Below are positions 1 to 8,132 of a DNA stretch of 54,742 nt, one piece after another. Position 1 is the stretch's first letter; each line of letters opens with the position of its first letter. The DNA comes from a bacterium (lineage in GTDB: Bacteria; CLD3; SB21). The position numbers and the translations under genes are program-made. The stretch lies in NCBI GenBank assembly GCA_008933615.1, contig WBUR01000028.1, positions 1 to 54,742 of the forward strand, written 5' to 3'. The notes beneath the pieces are model-generated. The model made no database searches. It saw only the letters and a program-made list of their open reading frames with translations, and was not told the DNA's origin.

Positions 1-360
1 GGTAAATTCGGCTCGACCAATAAAAACATTGGAGTTGACAAAGAACAGATCCGGGTTGAATTAAAAAACTTGTTGGACGATTGCCGCTATTGGATTGAAA
101 ATAAGATATTTCCTGAAGATGAGATCGCAATTCGATTTAGTCATCGTATCGTTTCTATTCATCCTTTTGTGAACGGGAACGGAAGGCATGCGCGCCTTAC
201 CGCGGACATTCTAGTGAGTCACGGATTTGGCCTGTCTTACTTCACGTGGGGAAGCGTTTCATTAACAGTAAAAGGAACGGCAAGGACCGCTTACCTCAAA
301 GCATTACGCGATGCGGATGAAAATGATTACAAAGAGCTGATTGAATTTGCGAGAAAGTAG
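1..360 (+). CDS. Fic-family protein, mobile mystery protein B type (5' truncated by window edge)
   Basis: The frame is open from base 1, so the true start lies upstream; 119 codons and the TAG stop are visible. The Fic core HPFVNGNGRHAR is at bases 160-195. Fic proteins usually transfer AMP or other nucleotide parts to protein side chains, with the motif His as base and an acidic residue after HPFx holding magnesium. Here that acidic position is Asn. This, with the preceding FSHRIVSI and the short C-terminal tail, matches the 'mobile mystery protein B' branch. That family is normally encoded beside a small XRE-like helix-turn-helix protein (mystery protein A), which would lie upstream of this window. 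A toxin-antitoxin-like role is possible but not shown. The family call is firm; the activity is not. Confidence 0.85.
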   Translation, partial: GKFGSTNKNIGVDKEQIRVELKNLLDDCRYWIENKIFPEDEIAIRFSHRIVSIHPFVNGNGRHARLTADILVSHGFGLSYFTWGSVSLTVKGTARTAYLKALRDADENDYKELIEFARK

Positions 361-423
361 ATTGAAAAGATTGTCTCAAACGACCAGGTTTGTTTTCGTT
401 TTTCCACCCGCTCTCATTTCTGA

Positions 424-954
424 TCATTTATTCTCCGACAACTCCTTAAACAGCATCAATTGTTTCCGGTGCATGATAAGGTTTGCCCAAGGCAAGAAAT
501 AACGCATAAAAAACCCCAACGGCCCGCGATTGAATTTTCGTTTGATTTTGACGAGAAGCCGTGAAGAGTGGTCATCGATGGAAATGATCCGGTAGCTAAG
601 CAAAATATCACCGAAAAGAAATTTTCCGAATGAACGAGATTTTACACGCAGCGTAAGGTCGTAAGAAGGATTGAATTGCACGACATCAAAAATATGCATC
701 ATGGTCTGTCCGAATCGCAGATCAGGCTGATCTTTCAATAAACGGCGCGGACTGGTACGGCCGAGATTATTGATCCAGTCATAACTGTACGGAGCGATTC
801 GCATTTGAGTGAGCCATTGGAATATGACAGCCGGTTCGGCGTGAATGGTTATTCCGCGAAAATAGATTCCGTCAAATGTGTCCGCGACGGCATCGCATGG
901 AAACGGCAGAGATTCTTCCCCAAATAACATTCCCCATGAGGTATGACTAGGCAT
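424..954 (-). CDS. SRPBCC (START/polyketide-cyclase fold) family protein
   Basis: A 176-residue protein without signal peptide or membrane helix. The segments IHAEPAVIFQWLTQMRIAPYS and YDWINNLGRTSPR (about residues 37-70), and a later run of alternating hydrophobic strands, are typical of the SRPBCC family, whose helix-grip fold forms a cavity for lipids or other hydrophobic ligands. No ligand can be read from the sequence. The start has no good Shine-Dalgarno site; an internal Met eight codons later is an alternative. It lies downstream of htpG on the same strand, 139 bases away across an imperfect inverted repeat, so co-transcription is uncertain. Family confident, role unknown. Confidence 0.7.
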   Translation of the reverse strand: MPSHTSWGMLFGEESLPFPCDAVADTFDGIYFRGITIHAEPAVIFQWLTQMRIAPYSYDWINNLGRTSPRRLLKDQPDLRFGQTMMHIFDVVQFNPSYDLTLRVKSRSFGKFLFGDILLSYRIISIDDHSSRLLVKIKRKFNRGPLGFFMRYFLPWANLIMHRKQLMLFKELSENK

Positions 955-993
955 GGGTCAAAGGCCAATCCGCATTAAGACATTCGAATATTC

Positions 994-1079
994 TTCCACG
1001 AAATACCCAAAAAACACAATCACAATAACAAAAGACTTCCCTGAATTGGTTTTCGTGTTGTTTCGTGTGTTTTGTGGAA
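994..1079. repeat. Imperfect inverted repeat of CCACGAAA type, copy 1
   Basis: The left arm begins TTCCACGAAATACCC and the right arm ends GTGTTTTGTGGAA, giving an imperfect hairpin between the stop of htpG and the start of the SRPBCC gene. The same kind of element occurs at 43850-43961 and 49070-49129, each time just past the 3' end of a gene. The arms are degenerate and there is no U-tract, so it is not a standard intrinsic terminator. Confidence 0.5.
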
Positions 1080-1093
1080 ACATTTGTATTGAA

Positions 1094-2968
1094 CTACACG
1101 ACCTTCGCATTCTCCACCATGATCTTGGACATGGTTTTTGAAAACGCAACAGGGTCTTTGAGTTTAGAGCCTTCCAGTAATAAAGCCTGATCGTAAAGTA
1201 ACCTTGCGTATTCTTTCAGTATCGGATGATTTTTATCTTTTTCAAAAACGGCATTCATCGACTCGATCAGCGCGTGCGCAGGATTGATTTCCAAAATTCG
1301 CTTGCTTTGCGGCATCGCCTGCCCCATAGCCTTCATCATGCGTTCTAAATTCTGATCCATATCCCCTTCATCGGCAACGAGACAGCAGGCGGAATCTTTT
1401 AATCGTCCGGAAACACGAATGTCTTTGATGTCGTCCTTGAGTTCGTCCCGAATAAGATCAATGACTTTTTTGAATTTTTTCTCTGCATCTTTTTTGTCCG
1501 AATTATTATCCTTATCGAGTTCTACGTCGCCTTTAGTCACGGATTTGAGTTTCTTGCCTCCGTACTCCAGATCGGGCGCGATAAAATCATCGATCTCATC
1601 GAGCATCAGAAGCACGTTATAATCTTTGTCTTTAAACGCCTCCAGATACGGCGACGATTCCATCTCTGCGCGGGAAGTACCGGTCATATAAAAGATAAAC
1701 TCCTGATCGGGTTTCATCAGATCTACATACTGTTTGAGTGTCGTAAATTTTCCGGATTCTGTCTTGATTGATTCAAACAGTACCAGATCTTTCAAAACAT
1801 CTTTTCTTTGATGATCCAGATACAAACCCTCTTTGAGTGATTTATGGAATTCTTTGTAAAATTCGAGATACTTCTCAAATTCCGTATTCTTCATATCGGT
1901 CAATGTATCCAGGATCTTTTTCGTGACGTTTTTCTTGATCACTTCGATCTGTTTATTCGATTGCAAAATTTCACGCGAGACATTCAGCGGAAGGTCAGAC
2001 GATTCCACAACCCCTTTGACAAATCGCAGATATATCGGAATGAGTTCCTCGCAATGATCCATAATTTGCACGCGCTTCACATATAGCGTCGGCCCGATCT
2101 TGTAATCTTTGTAAAACATATCGAAGGGAGCTTTGGTAGGGATAAACAACAGCGCTGAAAATTCCCGCGTTCCTTCCGCCTTAAAGTGGATTACCTTAGC
2201 CGGATCGGAAAAGTCATGGCTGACGTGCTTGTAGAATTCTTTATATTCTTCCGTCGTTATTTCCGATTTATCTTTCAGCCATATCGCTTTCCTGGAATTT
2301 AAAACCTGTTCTTCCGTTTTTTTATCTTTTTCAACGTCCATACAGATCGGATGCTCAATATAATCGGAATATTTTTTGACGACGCTCTTGATTTCCCATT
2401 CGTCCAGGTATTTTTTGCCTTCCTCGCTCATAAATAAAATCACGTCCGTTCCGCGTGAGTCTTTTTCAAATGTCTCGACGCTGAAAGTTCCGTCTGCTTT
2501 GGATTCCCAGCGAACGGCTTTTTCTTTTGCATCGCCCGCTTTTCTGGAAATAACCACGATACGCTCAGCAACCATGAATGCAGAATAAAATCCGACGCCG
2601 AATTGCCCGATCAATTCCGGGTTATCTTTAACCTGCTTCTCAGATAACGTACGTAAAAAATCTTTGGTCCCGGAATGGGCTATCGTGCCAAGCGCACGTA
2701 CGATCTCTTCCTCATTCATGCCAATCCCGTTATCGCTTACGGTCAAACGATTGTCTTCTTTATTGACCTTGATCCGTATTTTCCAGTTATCGTCTCCTCC
2801 GAGCAGAACATTATCCGTCAATGCGACATAACGAACCTTGTCAATTGCGTCGGATGCATTTGACAGCAATTCACGCAAGAAAATTTCCTTATGGGAATAC
2901 AAAGAATGGATCATCAAATGAAGCAATTCTTTGACTTCAGTTTTAAATTCCAACGTTTGAGAAGACAT
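1094..2968 (-). CDS. htpG: Molecular chaperone HtpG (bacterial Hsp90)
   Basis: A 624-residue ATP-dependent cytosolic chaperone that remodels late folding intermediates. The N-terminal GHKL ATPase domain is complete: FLRELLSNASDAIDKVR, DNGIGM, GTIAHSGTKDF and GQFGVGFYSAF are the Hsp90 nucleotide-binding motifs. The middle domain contains YVKRVQIMDHCEELIP, LRFVKGVVESSDLPLNVSRE and the C-terminal dimerisation domain follows. The length matches the family. I place the start at ATG 2968 because GAGGTGA sits five bases upstream; a GTG three codons earlier lies inside that ribosome site. No CIRCE or other heat-shock operator is visible upstream. It follows the GAF-PAS gene by 104 bases. Confidence 0.98.
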   Translation of the reverse strand: MSSQTLEFKTEVKELLHLMIHSLYSHKEIFLRELLSNASDAIDKVRYVALTDNVLLGGDDNWKIRIKVNKEDNRLTVSDNGIGMNEEEIVRALGTIAHSGTKDFLRTLSEKQVKDNPELIGQFGVGFYSAFMVAERIVVISRKAGDAKEKAVRWESKADGTFSVETFEKDSRGTDVILFMSEEGKKYLDEWEIKSVVKKYSDYIEHPICMDVEKDKKTEEQVLNSRKAIWLKDKSEITTEEYKEFYKHVSHDFSDPAKVIHFKAEGTREFSALLFIPTKAPFDMFYKDYKIGPTLYVKRVQIMDHCEELIPIYLRFVKGVVESSDLPLNVSREILQSNKQIEVIKKNVTKKILDTLTDMKNTEFEKYLEFYKEFHKSLKEGLYLDHQRKDVLKDLVLFESIKTESGKFTTLKQYVDLMKPDQEFIFYMTGTSRAEMESSPYLEAFKDKDYNVLLMLDEIDDFIAPDLEYGGKKLKSVTKGDVELDKDNNSDKKDAEKKFKKVIDLIRDELKDDIKDIRVSGRLKDSACCLVADEGDMDQNLERMMKAMGQAMPQSKRILEINPAHALIESMNAVFEKDKNHPILKEYARLLYDQALLLEGSKLKDPVAFSKTMSKIMVENAKVV

Positions 2969-3072
2969 GGAGATCACCTCGTATTTAAAATGTAGAAATT
3001 ATGATGGTTTAATTTGCTTGGGAAATTATAAAAATGAATGGAAAAAATCAACCGGGCGTAGAAAAAGAAAAA

Positions 3073-4209
3073 TTATGAATTTTCAAAATCTTCCGGATAC
3101 AGTTTGCGGGCACAGTCCGGGCAAATTCCGTGCGTAAAATCAGCCTCAGAATGCTTTTCAATGTAGATTTCGAGTTGATTCCAATATCCGGTATCATCAC
3201 GAATTTTCTTACAGGACGAACATATAGGTAAAAGTCCGGATAGCGTCTTAATATTTGCCAACGCATCTTTTAATTCAGTAATCAGGCGTTCACGTTCACG
3301 GCTGTTCTTTTTTCGTTCTGTGATATCACGAACAAATGTAATAATATAATGACGCTCGCCTTGAAAAAAATCAGATACGGAAGCTTCCAATTCAACTAAA
3401 ACTCCGTTGTCGCGTCTTTTGATCTTGAATTCATACAAATTCGGGGCATGTTCTCCGCGGGAACGTTTTCGGCCGTAGTCAAGCAATCGATCCAGATCTT
3501 CCGGTGCAGCCAGTTCCGATATGTGCAGTCCGATGAGTTCTGCCGGACCCCGGCAGCCAAAGAGTTTAGCATAAGCCGTATTCATAAAAATGACGCACTC
3601 TTCTTCTTCAACCAATATTCCGTCGCGCGAGGTTTCCAATATCTCCTTAAATCGCTCGCGGTCCCGATGAATGAGTTCCTGCGCGATTTTCTGCTCACGT
3701 GCCGCCTTCTCAAGCTGAAGTATATCTCGCCGTAACTCCATCTGATCTTCAACTTGATGAGCCAATGCTTTGAGCGCTTTCAGTTGTTCTACTGAAAGTT
3801 GCCTTGGCTGGCGGTCAAGTACGCAAAGCGATCCCAGCGCGAGGCCGTCGTAAGATAAAACGGGCACGCCGGCATAAAAACGCACATGTGGCTTTTCCAA
3901 CACAAGAGGATTGTCAGCAAATCGGCTGTCCAGAAAAGCGTCTTCGACAACAAGCAGTTCGGGTTCAAGAATAGTATGGGCGCAAAACGAAACATCACGA
4001 CGTAGAACAAGCGGAGGATAGCCGATACTCGATTTGGTCCACTGACGATCCGAGTCGATTAAACTGATCATTGCAGCCGGTGTTTGACAAATATACGAAG
4101 CAAGAAAAGCCAAATCGTCAAAATGTTTATCCGCGCTCGTGTCAAGAATTTGATAATCGGTAAGGCGTTCTAGACGTTGAACTTCGTTGGTTGGTTTTTG
4201 TATGTTCAT
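3073..4209 (-). CDS. GAF-PAS sensory protein with C-terminal double CxxC module
   Basis: A 378-residue soluble protein. Residues about 20-165 form a GAF domain (AAMISLIDSDRQW, SFCAHTI and FYAGVPV are typical). A short coiled coil leads to a PAS domain at about 185-305 that ends FVRDITERKK. The tail holds C330xxC333 in LPICSSCKKIRDDTGYW and C363xxC366 in HGICPDCARKLYPE, a likely metal-binding module often found at the C-terminus of GAF/PAS signalling proteins and response regulators. No kinase, cyclase or HD output domain is present, so this is a sensor or adaptor without a recognisable catalytic output. It has no clear Shine-Dalgarno site and lies 39 bases after the second DoxX gene, probably in one transcript. 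Confidence 0.85.
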   Translation of the reverse strand: MNIQKPTNEVQRLERLTDYQILDTSADKHFDDLAFLASYICQTPAAMISLIDSDRQWTKSSIGYPPLVLRRDVSFCAHTILEPELLVVEDAFLDSRFADNPLVLEKPHVRFYAGVPVLSYDGLALGSLCVLDRQPRQLSVEQLKALKALAHQVEDQMELRRDILQLEKAAREQKIAQELIHRDRERFKEILETSRDGILVEEEECVIFMNTAYAKLFGCRGPAELIGLHISELAAPEDLDRLLDYGRKRSRGEHAPNLYEFKIKRRDNGVLVELEASVSDFFQGERHYIITFVRDITERKKNSRERERLITELKDALANIKTLSGLLPICSSCKKIRDDTGYWNQLEIYIEKHSEADFTHGICPDCARKLYPEDFENS

Positions 4210-4248
4210 GAATAATTTTTTTACGACTAAATAATAACAACCATAAAA

Positions 4249-4692
4249 TCATTTTACTGCCGGGGACGGTTCCGGTTTTTTTGCGCCGATGTAATTATCT
4301 AAAGCATACGATCCGGAACCAAACAAAAAATAGATTATTAAAAGCATAAGTACCAGGGAGGCTAACTCCAGCGACTGCCCGACCGTCATCAGGCCTTGCT
4401 GCAGGTGAATGAAAAATACGGCGCCGGCAAGAATCGGAATTTGCAGTAGCGCGGCGAGACGGGTCATAAAACCAACGGCGAGCAAAAAGCCGCCTATCAA
4501 ATGGCCCGCGATGATATACGAGTACATCATGTACACCTGTTGCGCGCCGGCCAATGTGGTAATGGCAGACGGGTCGGACAGAAGAATCAATCCGCGCAGG
4601 AATAAAGCGATTCCGAGATAGATGCGCATAATGGTGTAAGCGTAATCGCGACGGACCTCTAGCCAATTTTTTAGTTCATCAAGTCGTTTCAT
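4249..4692 (-). CDS. DoxX family membrane protein
   Basis: A 147-residue protein with about four hydrophobic helices (for example LGIALFLRGLILL and MYSYIIAGHLIGGFLLAVGF), of the DoxX/DoxD-like family of small inner-membrane proteins whose biochemical role is poorly defined and sometimes tied to quinone or redox stress. I chose ATG 4692 since AAGGAGAAATT precedes it; the longer open frame starts inside the upstream DoxX gene and would lack a ribosome site. It lies 37 bases after a second, different DoxX gene, and the two may form a heteromeric complex (inference). Confidence 0.82.
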   Translation of the reverse strand: MKRLDELKNWLEVRRDYAYTIMRIYLGIALFLRGLILLSDPSAITTLAGAQQVYMMYSYIIAGHLIGGFLLAVGFMTRLAALLQIPILAGAVFFIHLQQGLMTVGQSLELASLVLMLLIIYFLFGSGSYALDNYIGAKKPEPSPAVK

Positions 4693-4729
4693 AATTTCTC
4701 CTTGGATAAGTTGATAATTTAAACCCAAA

Positions 4730-5116
4730 TCAGTTTGGCTCTCTTGCAATAATGGCGATCAAAGAAGCGATGAGCAGCGCGCTGTATTCCATTCCACCGG
4801 TACTATGTCCTACAACGAACCAGCCGTTCTGAAAATGAACCAACACAATACCCATGATCTGGTGAAAAATGAAAATAACCCCAATGATGCGGGTATATTT
4901 TCCCAGAGCAAGTAAAGACCCGCCAAGCAATTCAAAAACAGTAATGCCCCACGCGACGGCTACACCCAGCGGAAATCCCTTTGCAATCAGGAACTCTCCA
5001 AACCCCCCCACCGTGCCGGCATAGGTACGAATCGCTCCGTGGGCAACAAAGATAATACCTACTGTAATTCGAAGAATTGCAATAGCATGATTCGTTGTAA
5101 TAAATGGGAACTTCAT
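4730..5116 (-). CDS. DoxX family membrane protein
   Basis: A 128-residue, four-helix membrane protein. ILRITVGIIFVAHGAIR in the first helix and ELLGGSLLALGKYTR in the second and its loop are typical DoxX motifs. It starts 12 bases after the amidase stop and is followed closely by another DoxX gene, so amidase, DoxX and DoxX are likely one transcript. The two DoxX proteins are only distantly alike, so this pair is not a recent duplication. The C-terminus is short (IAREPN), with no extra domain. Confidence 0.85.
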   Translation of the reverse strand: MKFPFITTNHAIAILRITVGIIFVAHGAIRTYAGTVGGFGEFLIAKGFPLGVAVAWGITVFELLGGSLLALGKYTRIIGVIFIFHQIMGIVLVHFQNGWFVVGHSTGGMEYSALLIASLIAIIAREPN

Positions 5117-5128
5117 AATAGCCTTCGA

Positions 5129-6790
5129 TTAATTTAGTTTCGGATGTTTTTTGTGATGATCGGTAGCATCTTGAAATTGTTTTGCAACGGCTAGTACTTT
5201 GGCCTCGCCGAAAAGTTGTCCGTTAAAACAAATACTTTTGGGCAATCCTTTTTCATTGAACCCTACCGGCAAAACGACGCACGGATGTCCGGTTAAGTTT
5301 GTCAGTAAAAGGTTTTCGCCTTCAAAAGACGGAGAAAGGTAAACATCTATATTCTTCATGACCGACTGCATGTCCTGAATAACCAACGTTCTGATCCGAT
5401 TGGCCTGAATGTATTCAACTGCAGGAATGAATCGAGAAGCGCGAAATACGTTGGGCCAGGCGTTCTTGATCTGACGAACAAGCAAATCGTCTTTTCCGCT
5501 GCGGGTTAATTCATCAAATGCCGCGCCTGCTTCAGCAGTTAAAATTATCGCGAGATCGTTCATCGGATATTTAGGCAGTTCAATGGGAATTAAAGTCGCG
5601 CCTAGCTTTTTTAATTCCGCAAAAACCGCATCGTGATAAACTTTATTTATGCTGTCTTTGTCAAAATCCGTTTTCAAATAGCCGATCTTCAACTGGCTCA
5701 GTTTGACGGCCGGGTCATAATTAAACGGCGCTTCATATAAGGTTGGATCGATTCCGTCAGGTCCGTAAATCGCGTTGAACACGATAGCGCAATCTTCGAC
5801 CGTTCGGCAGATCGGCCCGATCTTATCCATAGACCAACTCAACGCCATGGCGCCGTGACGGCTCACGCGGCCATACGTCGGACGAAGGCCCGTCGTCCCG
5901 CATTCCGTTGACGGAGAAACAATAGACCCCCATGTTTCCGTTCCGATCGAAAATGCGACCAGTCCGGCAGAAGTTGCCGAGGCGGAACCGGCGGAGGAAC
6001 CGCTTGAGCCGCGCTCGGTGTTCCACGGATTACGGGTTTTACCTCCGTACCAGACGTCGCCCCATGCCAGCGCGCCCATGGTAAGTTTTGCGATAAGAAC
6101 TCCGCCCGCATCTTCCAGACGCTTGACCACCGTAGCGTTTTCGTCGATCACTTGATCTTTATAAGGCATAGCGCCCCAGGTAGTTTTGTAACCTTTCACA
6201 GATAGCAGATCCTTCACGCCAAAAGGAATTCCATGCAGCGGTCCGCGGTATTTCCCTCCGGCAATTTCTTCATCGGCAAGTTTAGCCTGTTTAAGCGCGA
6301 GTTCTTCTGTAATGGAAATGACGCATTCCAATTTTGGGCCGTATTTTTTTAACCGATCTATATACATTTTAGTTAATTGTTCAGAACTCACTTTTCTATT
6401 TTTGATTAGATATGCCAGATCCGATACGGAATAAAACGCCAGATCGTCTAAGTTCGCAGGCAAAACAACGGCGCCGGTCTTACTTTGCTTAAACGCTTTC
6501 TTTTCGGATTCAAATTTAAATCCAGATGGGATCGGGTTAAACAGAATCGAAGGTAAAACGTTATTTGCGAGAGGAACTTTCCGCATGTTCTGATAATTCC
6601 CGAGCTGTTCCTGCAGTCCGTCGATCATGGAGTCGCGCTTTGCGTCTGAAAATTCAAGCCCGATGATCTTTTCGGCTGAAGCGATAAGATCCCTGGTAAT
6701 GATTGAGGGCGAATTTTGAACTGCCATTCCTGCCAAAAACGCGATTGCTGCAAATGCAAGCGGCAAGAAACATCCGATTTGTTTTTTCAT
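5129..6790 (-). CDS. Exported amidase, amidase-signature family
   Basis: A 553-residue hydrolase of amide bonds. The signature triad is readable: Lys193 in GIPFGVKDLLS, cis-Ser265 in the stretch GSSGSSAGSA, and nucleophile Ser289 in GTETWGSI. The family usually has Asp where Trp287 stands, which places this in a less studied branch. The first about 22 residues (KKQIGCFLPLAFAAIAFLAG) form a signal peptide or anchor, so it should act in the periplasm; GatA-like glutamyl-tRNA amidotransferase activity is therefore unlikely. Residues about 30-110 are an N-terminal extension before the amidase core. ATG 6790 is chosen because AAAGGAA precedes it and the signal peptide begins there. Substrate unknown. 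Confidence 0.88.
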   Translation of the reverse strand: MKKQIGCFLPLAFAAIAFLAGMAVQNSPSIITRDLIASAEKIIGLEFSDAKRDSMIDGLQEQLGNYQNMRKVPLANNVLPSILFNPIPSGFKFESEKKAFKQSKTGAVVLPANLDDLAFYSVSDLAYLIKNRKVSSEQLTKMYIDRLKKYGPKLECVISITEELALKQAKLADEEIAGGKYRGPLHGIPFGVKDLLSVKGYKTTWGAMPYKDQVIDENATVVKRLEDAGGVLIAKLTMGALAWGDVWYGGKTRNPWNTERGSSGSSAGSASATSAGLVAFSIGTETWGSIVSPSTECGTTGLRPTYGRVSRHGAMALSWSMDKIGPICRTVEDCAIVFNAIYGPDGIDPTLYEAPFNYDPAVKLSQLKIGYLKTDFDKDSINKVYHDAVFAELKKLGATLIPIELPKYPMNDLAIILTAEAGAAFDELTRSGKDDLLVRQIKNAWPNVFRASRFIPAVEYIQANRIRTLVIQDMQSVMKNIDVYLSPSFEGENLLLTNLTGHPCVVLPVGFNEKGLPKSICFNGQLFGEAKVLAVAKQFQDATDHHKKHPKLN

Positions 6791-6965
6791 AATGCATTCC
6801 TTTAGTTGTGTAATACGAAAATGAAAATAATTTCTCAAATTTCCAAAGAAAATTCCGCGTCGTCTGCCGCATTAAGAGATTTTTTTCGCTTTATTTTCTG
6901 TCTGATAAGTGATACCTTGAGCGCGTTTATGAAACGTTACATTATTTAAAAGGAAATGTCTGTTT

Positions 6966-8060
6966 ATGCCTTTAAAATGCGGAATTGTAGGCTTACCGAA
7001 TGTCGGAAAATCGACTATTTTTAATGCGCTCACAGCGGCCGGCGCGCTTGCGGCCAATTATCCGTTTGCAACCATTGAACCCAATATTGGCGTGGTACTA
7101 GTTCCTGACCCGCGCATCGATCAATTATCCGCATTGCTCAAACCGAAAAAGACTTTGTATACGACTGTTAATTTTGTTGATATAGCAGGACTCGTCAAAG
7201 GAGCGAATGAAGGCGAAGGGTTGGGAAATCAATTTCTCAGCCACATACGTGAGGTTGATGCGATCGGCCACGTGGTAAGATGTTTTGATGACACGGAAGT
7301 GGTGCACGTAGAGGGAAGCGTAAATCCGGAACGGGATATGGCCATTATTGATACAGAACTGGTTCTCAAAGATATGGAAAGCGTACAAAAACGTTTTTCA
7401 CAGATGGAACGTACGGCAAAAACCGGGGATAAAGACGCCAAAGCCGCATTGGAAGTTTATGGCAAAGTAAAACAGCAATTGGACGACGGCAAACCCGTTC
7501 GCCACATGAATCTTTCGGAACACGAACAAAAAGTAATCGCCGATCTTTTTTTGCTGACCGTCAAGCCCGTGCTTTACATTTGCAACGTGAATGAAAACGA
7601 TGTGCTTAAAGAAAACGATTACGTAAAACAGGTTCGCGCTATTGCGGCCAAAGAGAACGCACGCGTTGTTGTTATTTCCGGAAAAATCGAAGCGGAAATT
7701 GTGGAGTTGCCCGAAGAAGAGCGAAAAGGATTTCTGGAAAGCCTCGGGTTAAAGGAGCCCGGCCTGCACAAGCTCATTCATGAAACTTACGCCCTGCTTG
7801 ACCTTGTCAGTTTCTTGACAGCCGGGCCGGACGAAGTACGGGCCTGGACGATTCACCGTGGAACCAAGTGTCCGCAAGCCGCAGGCACCATTCATACGGA
7901 TTTCGAACATGGGTTTATTTGCGCCGATGTGATCTGGTGGGAAGATTACGTCAAATACCGCACGGAACAAGCGTGTAAGGACAAAGGCCTGTTGCGCACA
8001 GAAGGAAAAGAATATGTGGTTCGTGACGGCGATGTAATGCATTTCAAGTTTAACGTATAA
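6966..8060 (+). CDS. ychF: Ribosome-binding ATPase YchF (Obg-like)
   Basis: A 364-residue P-loop protein of the Obg/TRAFAC class. GLPNVGKST (from residue 9) is the Walker A motif and NFVDIAGLVKGA the G3 region. The G4 site reads NVNE in place of NKxD, the change known to switch YchF from GTP to ATP. A coiled-coil insertion (about 130-200) and a C-terminal TGS domain ending FKFNV complete the usual architecture. The family binds ribosomes and is linked to stress control. It is divergent from the amidase gene; the 175-base gap should hold both promoters. Confidence 0.97.
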   Translation: MPLKCGIVGLPNVGKSTIFNALTAAGALAANYPFATIEPNIGVVLVPDPRIDQLSALLKPKKTLYTTVNFVDIAGLVKGANEGEGLGNQFLSHIREVDAIGHVVRCFDDTEVVHVEGSVNPERDMAIIDTELVLKDMESVQKRFSQMERTAKTGDKDAKAALEVYGKVKQQLDDGKPVRHMNLSEHEQKVIADLFLLTVKPVLYICNVNENDVLKENDYVKQVRAIAAKENARVVVISGKIEAEIVELPEEERKGFLESLGLKEPGLHKLIHETYALLDLVSFLTAGPDEVRAWTIHRGTKCPQAAGTIHTDFEHGFICADVIWWEDYVKYRTEQACKDKGLLRTEGKEYVVRDGDVMHFKFNV

Positions 8061-8132
8061 TAAGTTTTGATATAATTTTTAGAAACAACGGCGGACTTAT
8101 AGAGAATAATCCGGCATGGCATTGAAAAAATC

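Noticed and set aside
958-1149. Short open frames before htpG end
   Set aside because: They overlap the htpG 3' end or the inverted repeat at 994-1079 and show no family signature or ribosome site.
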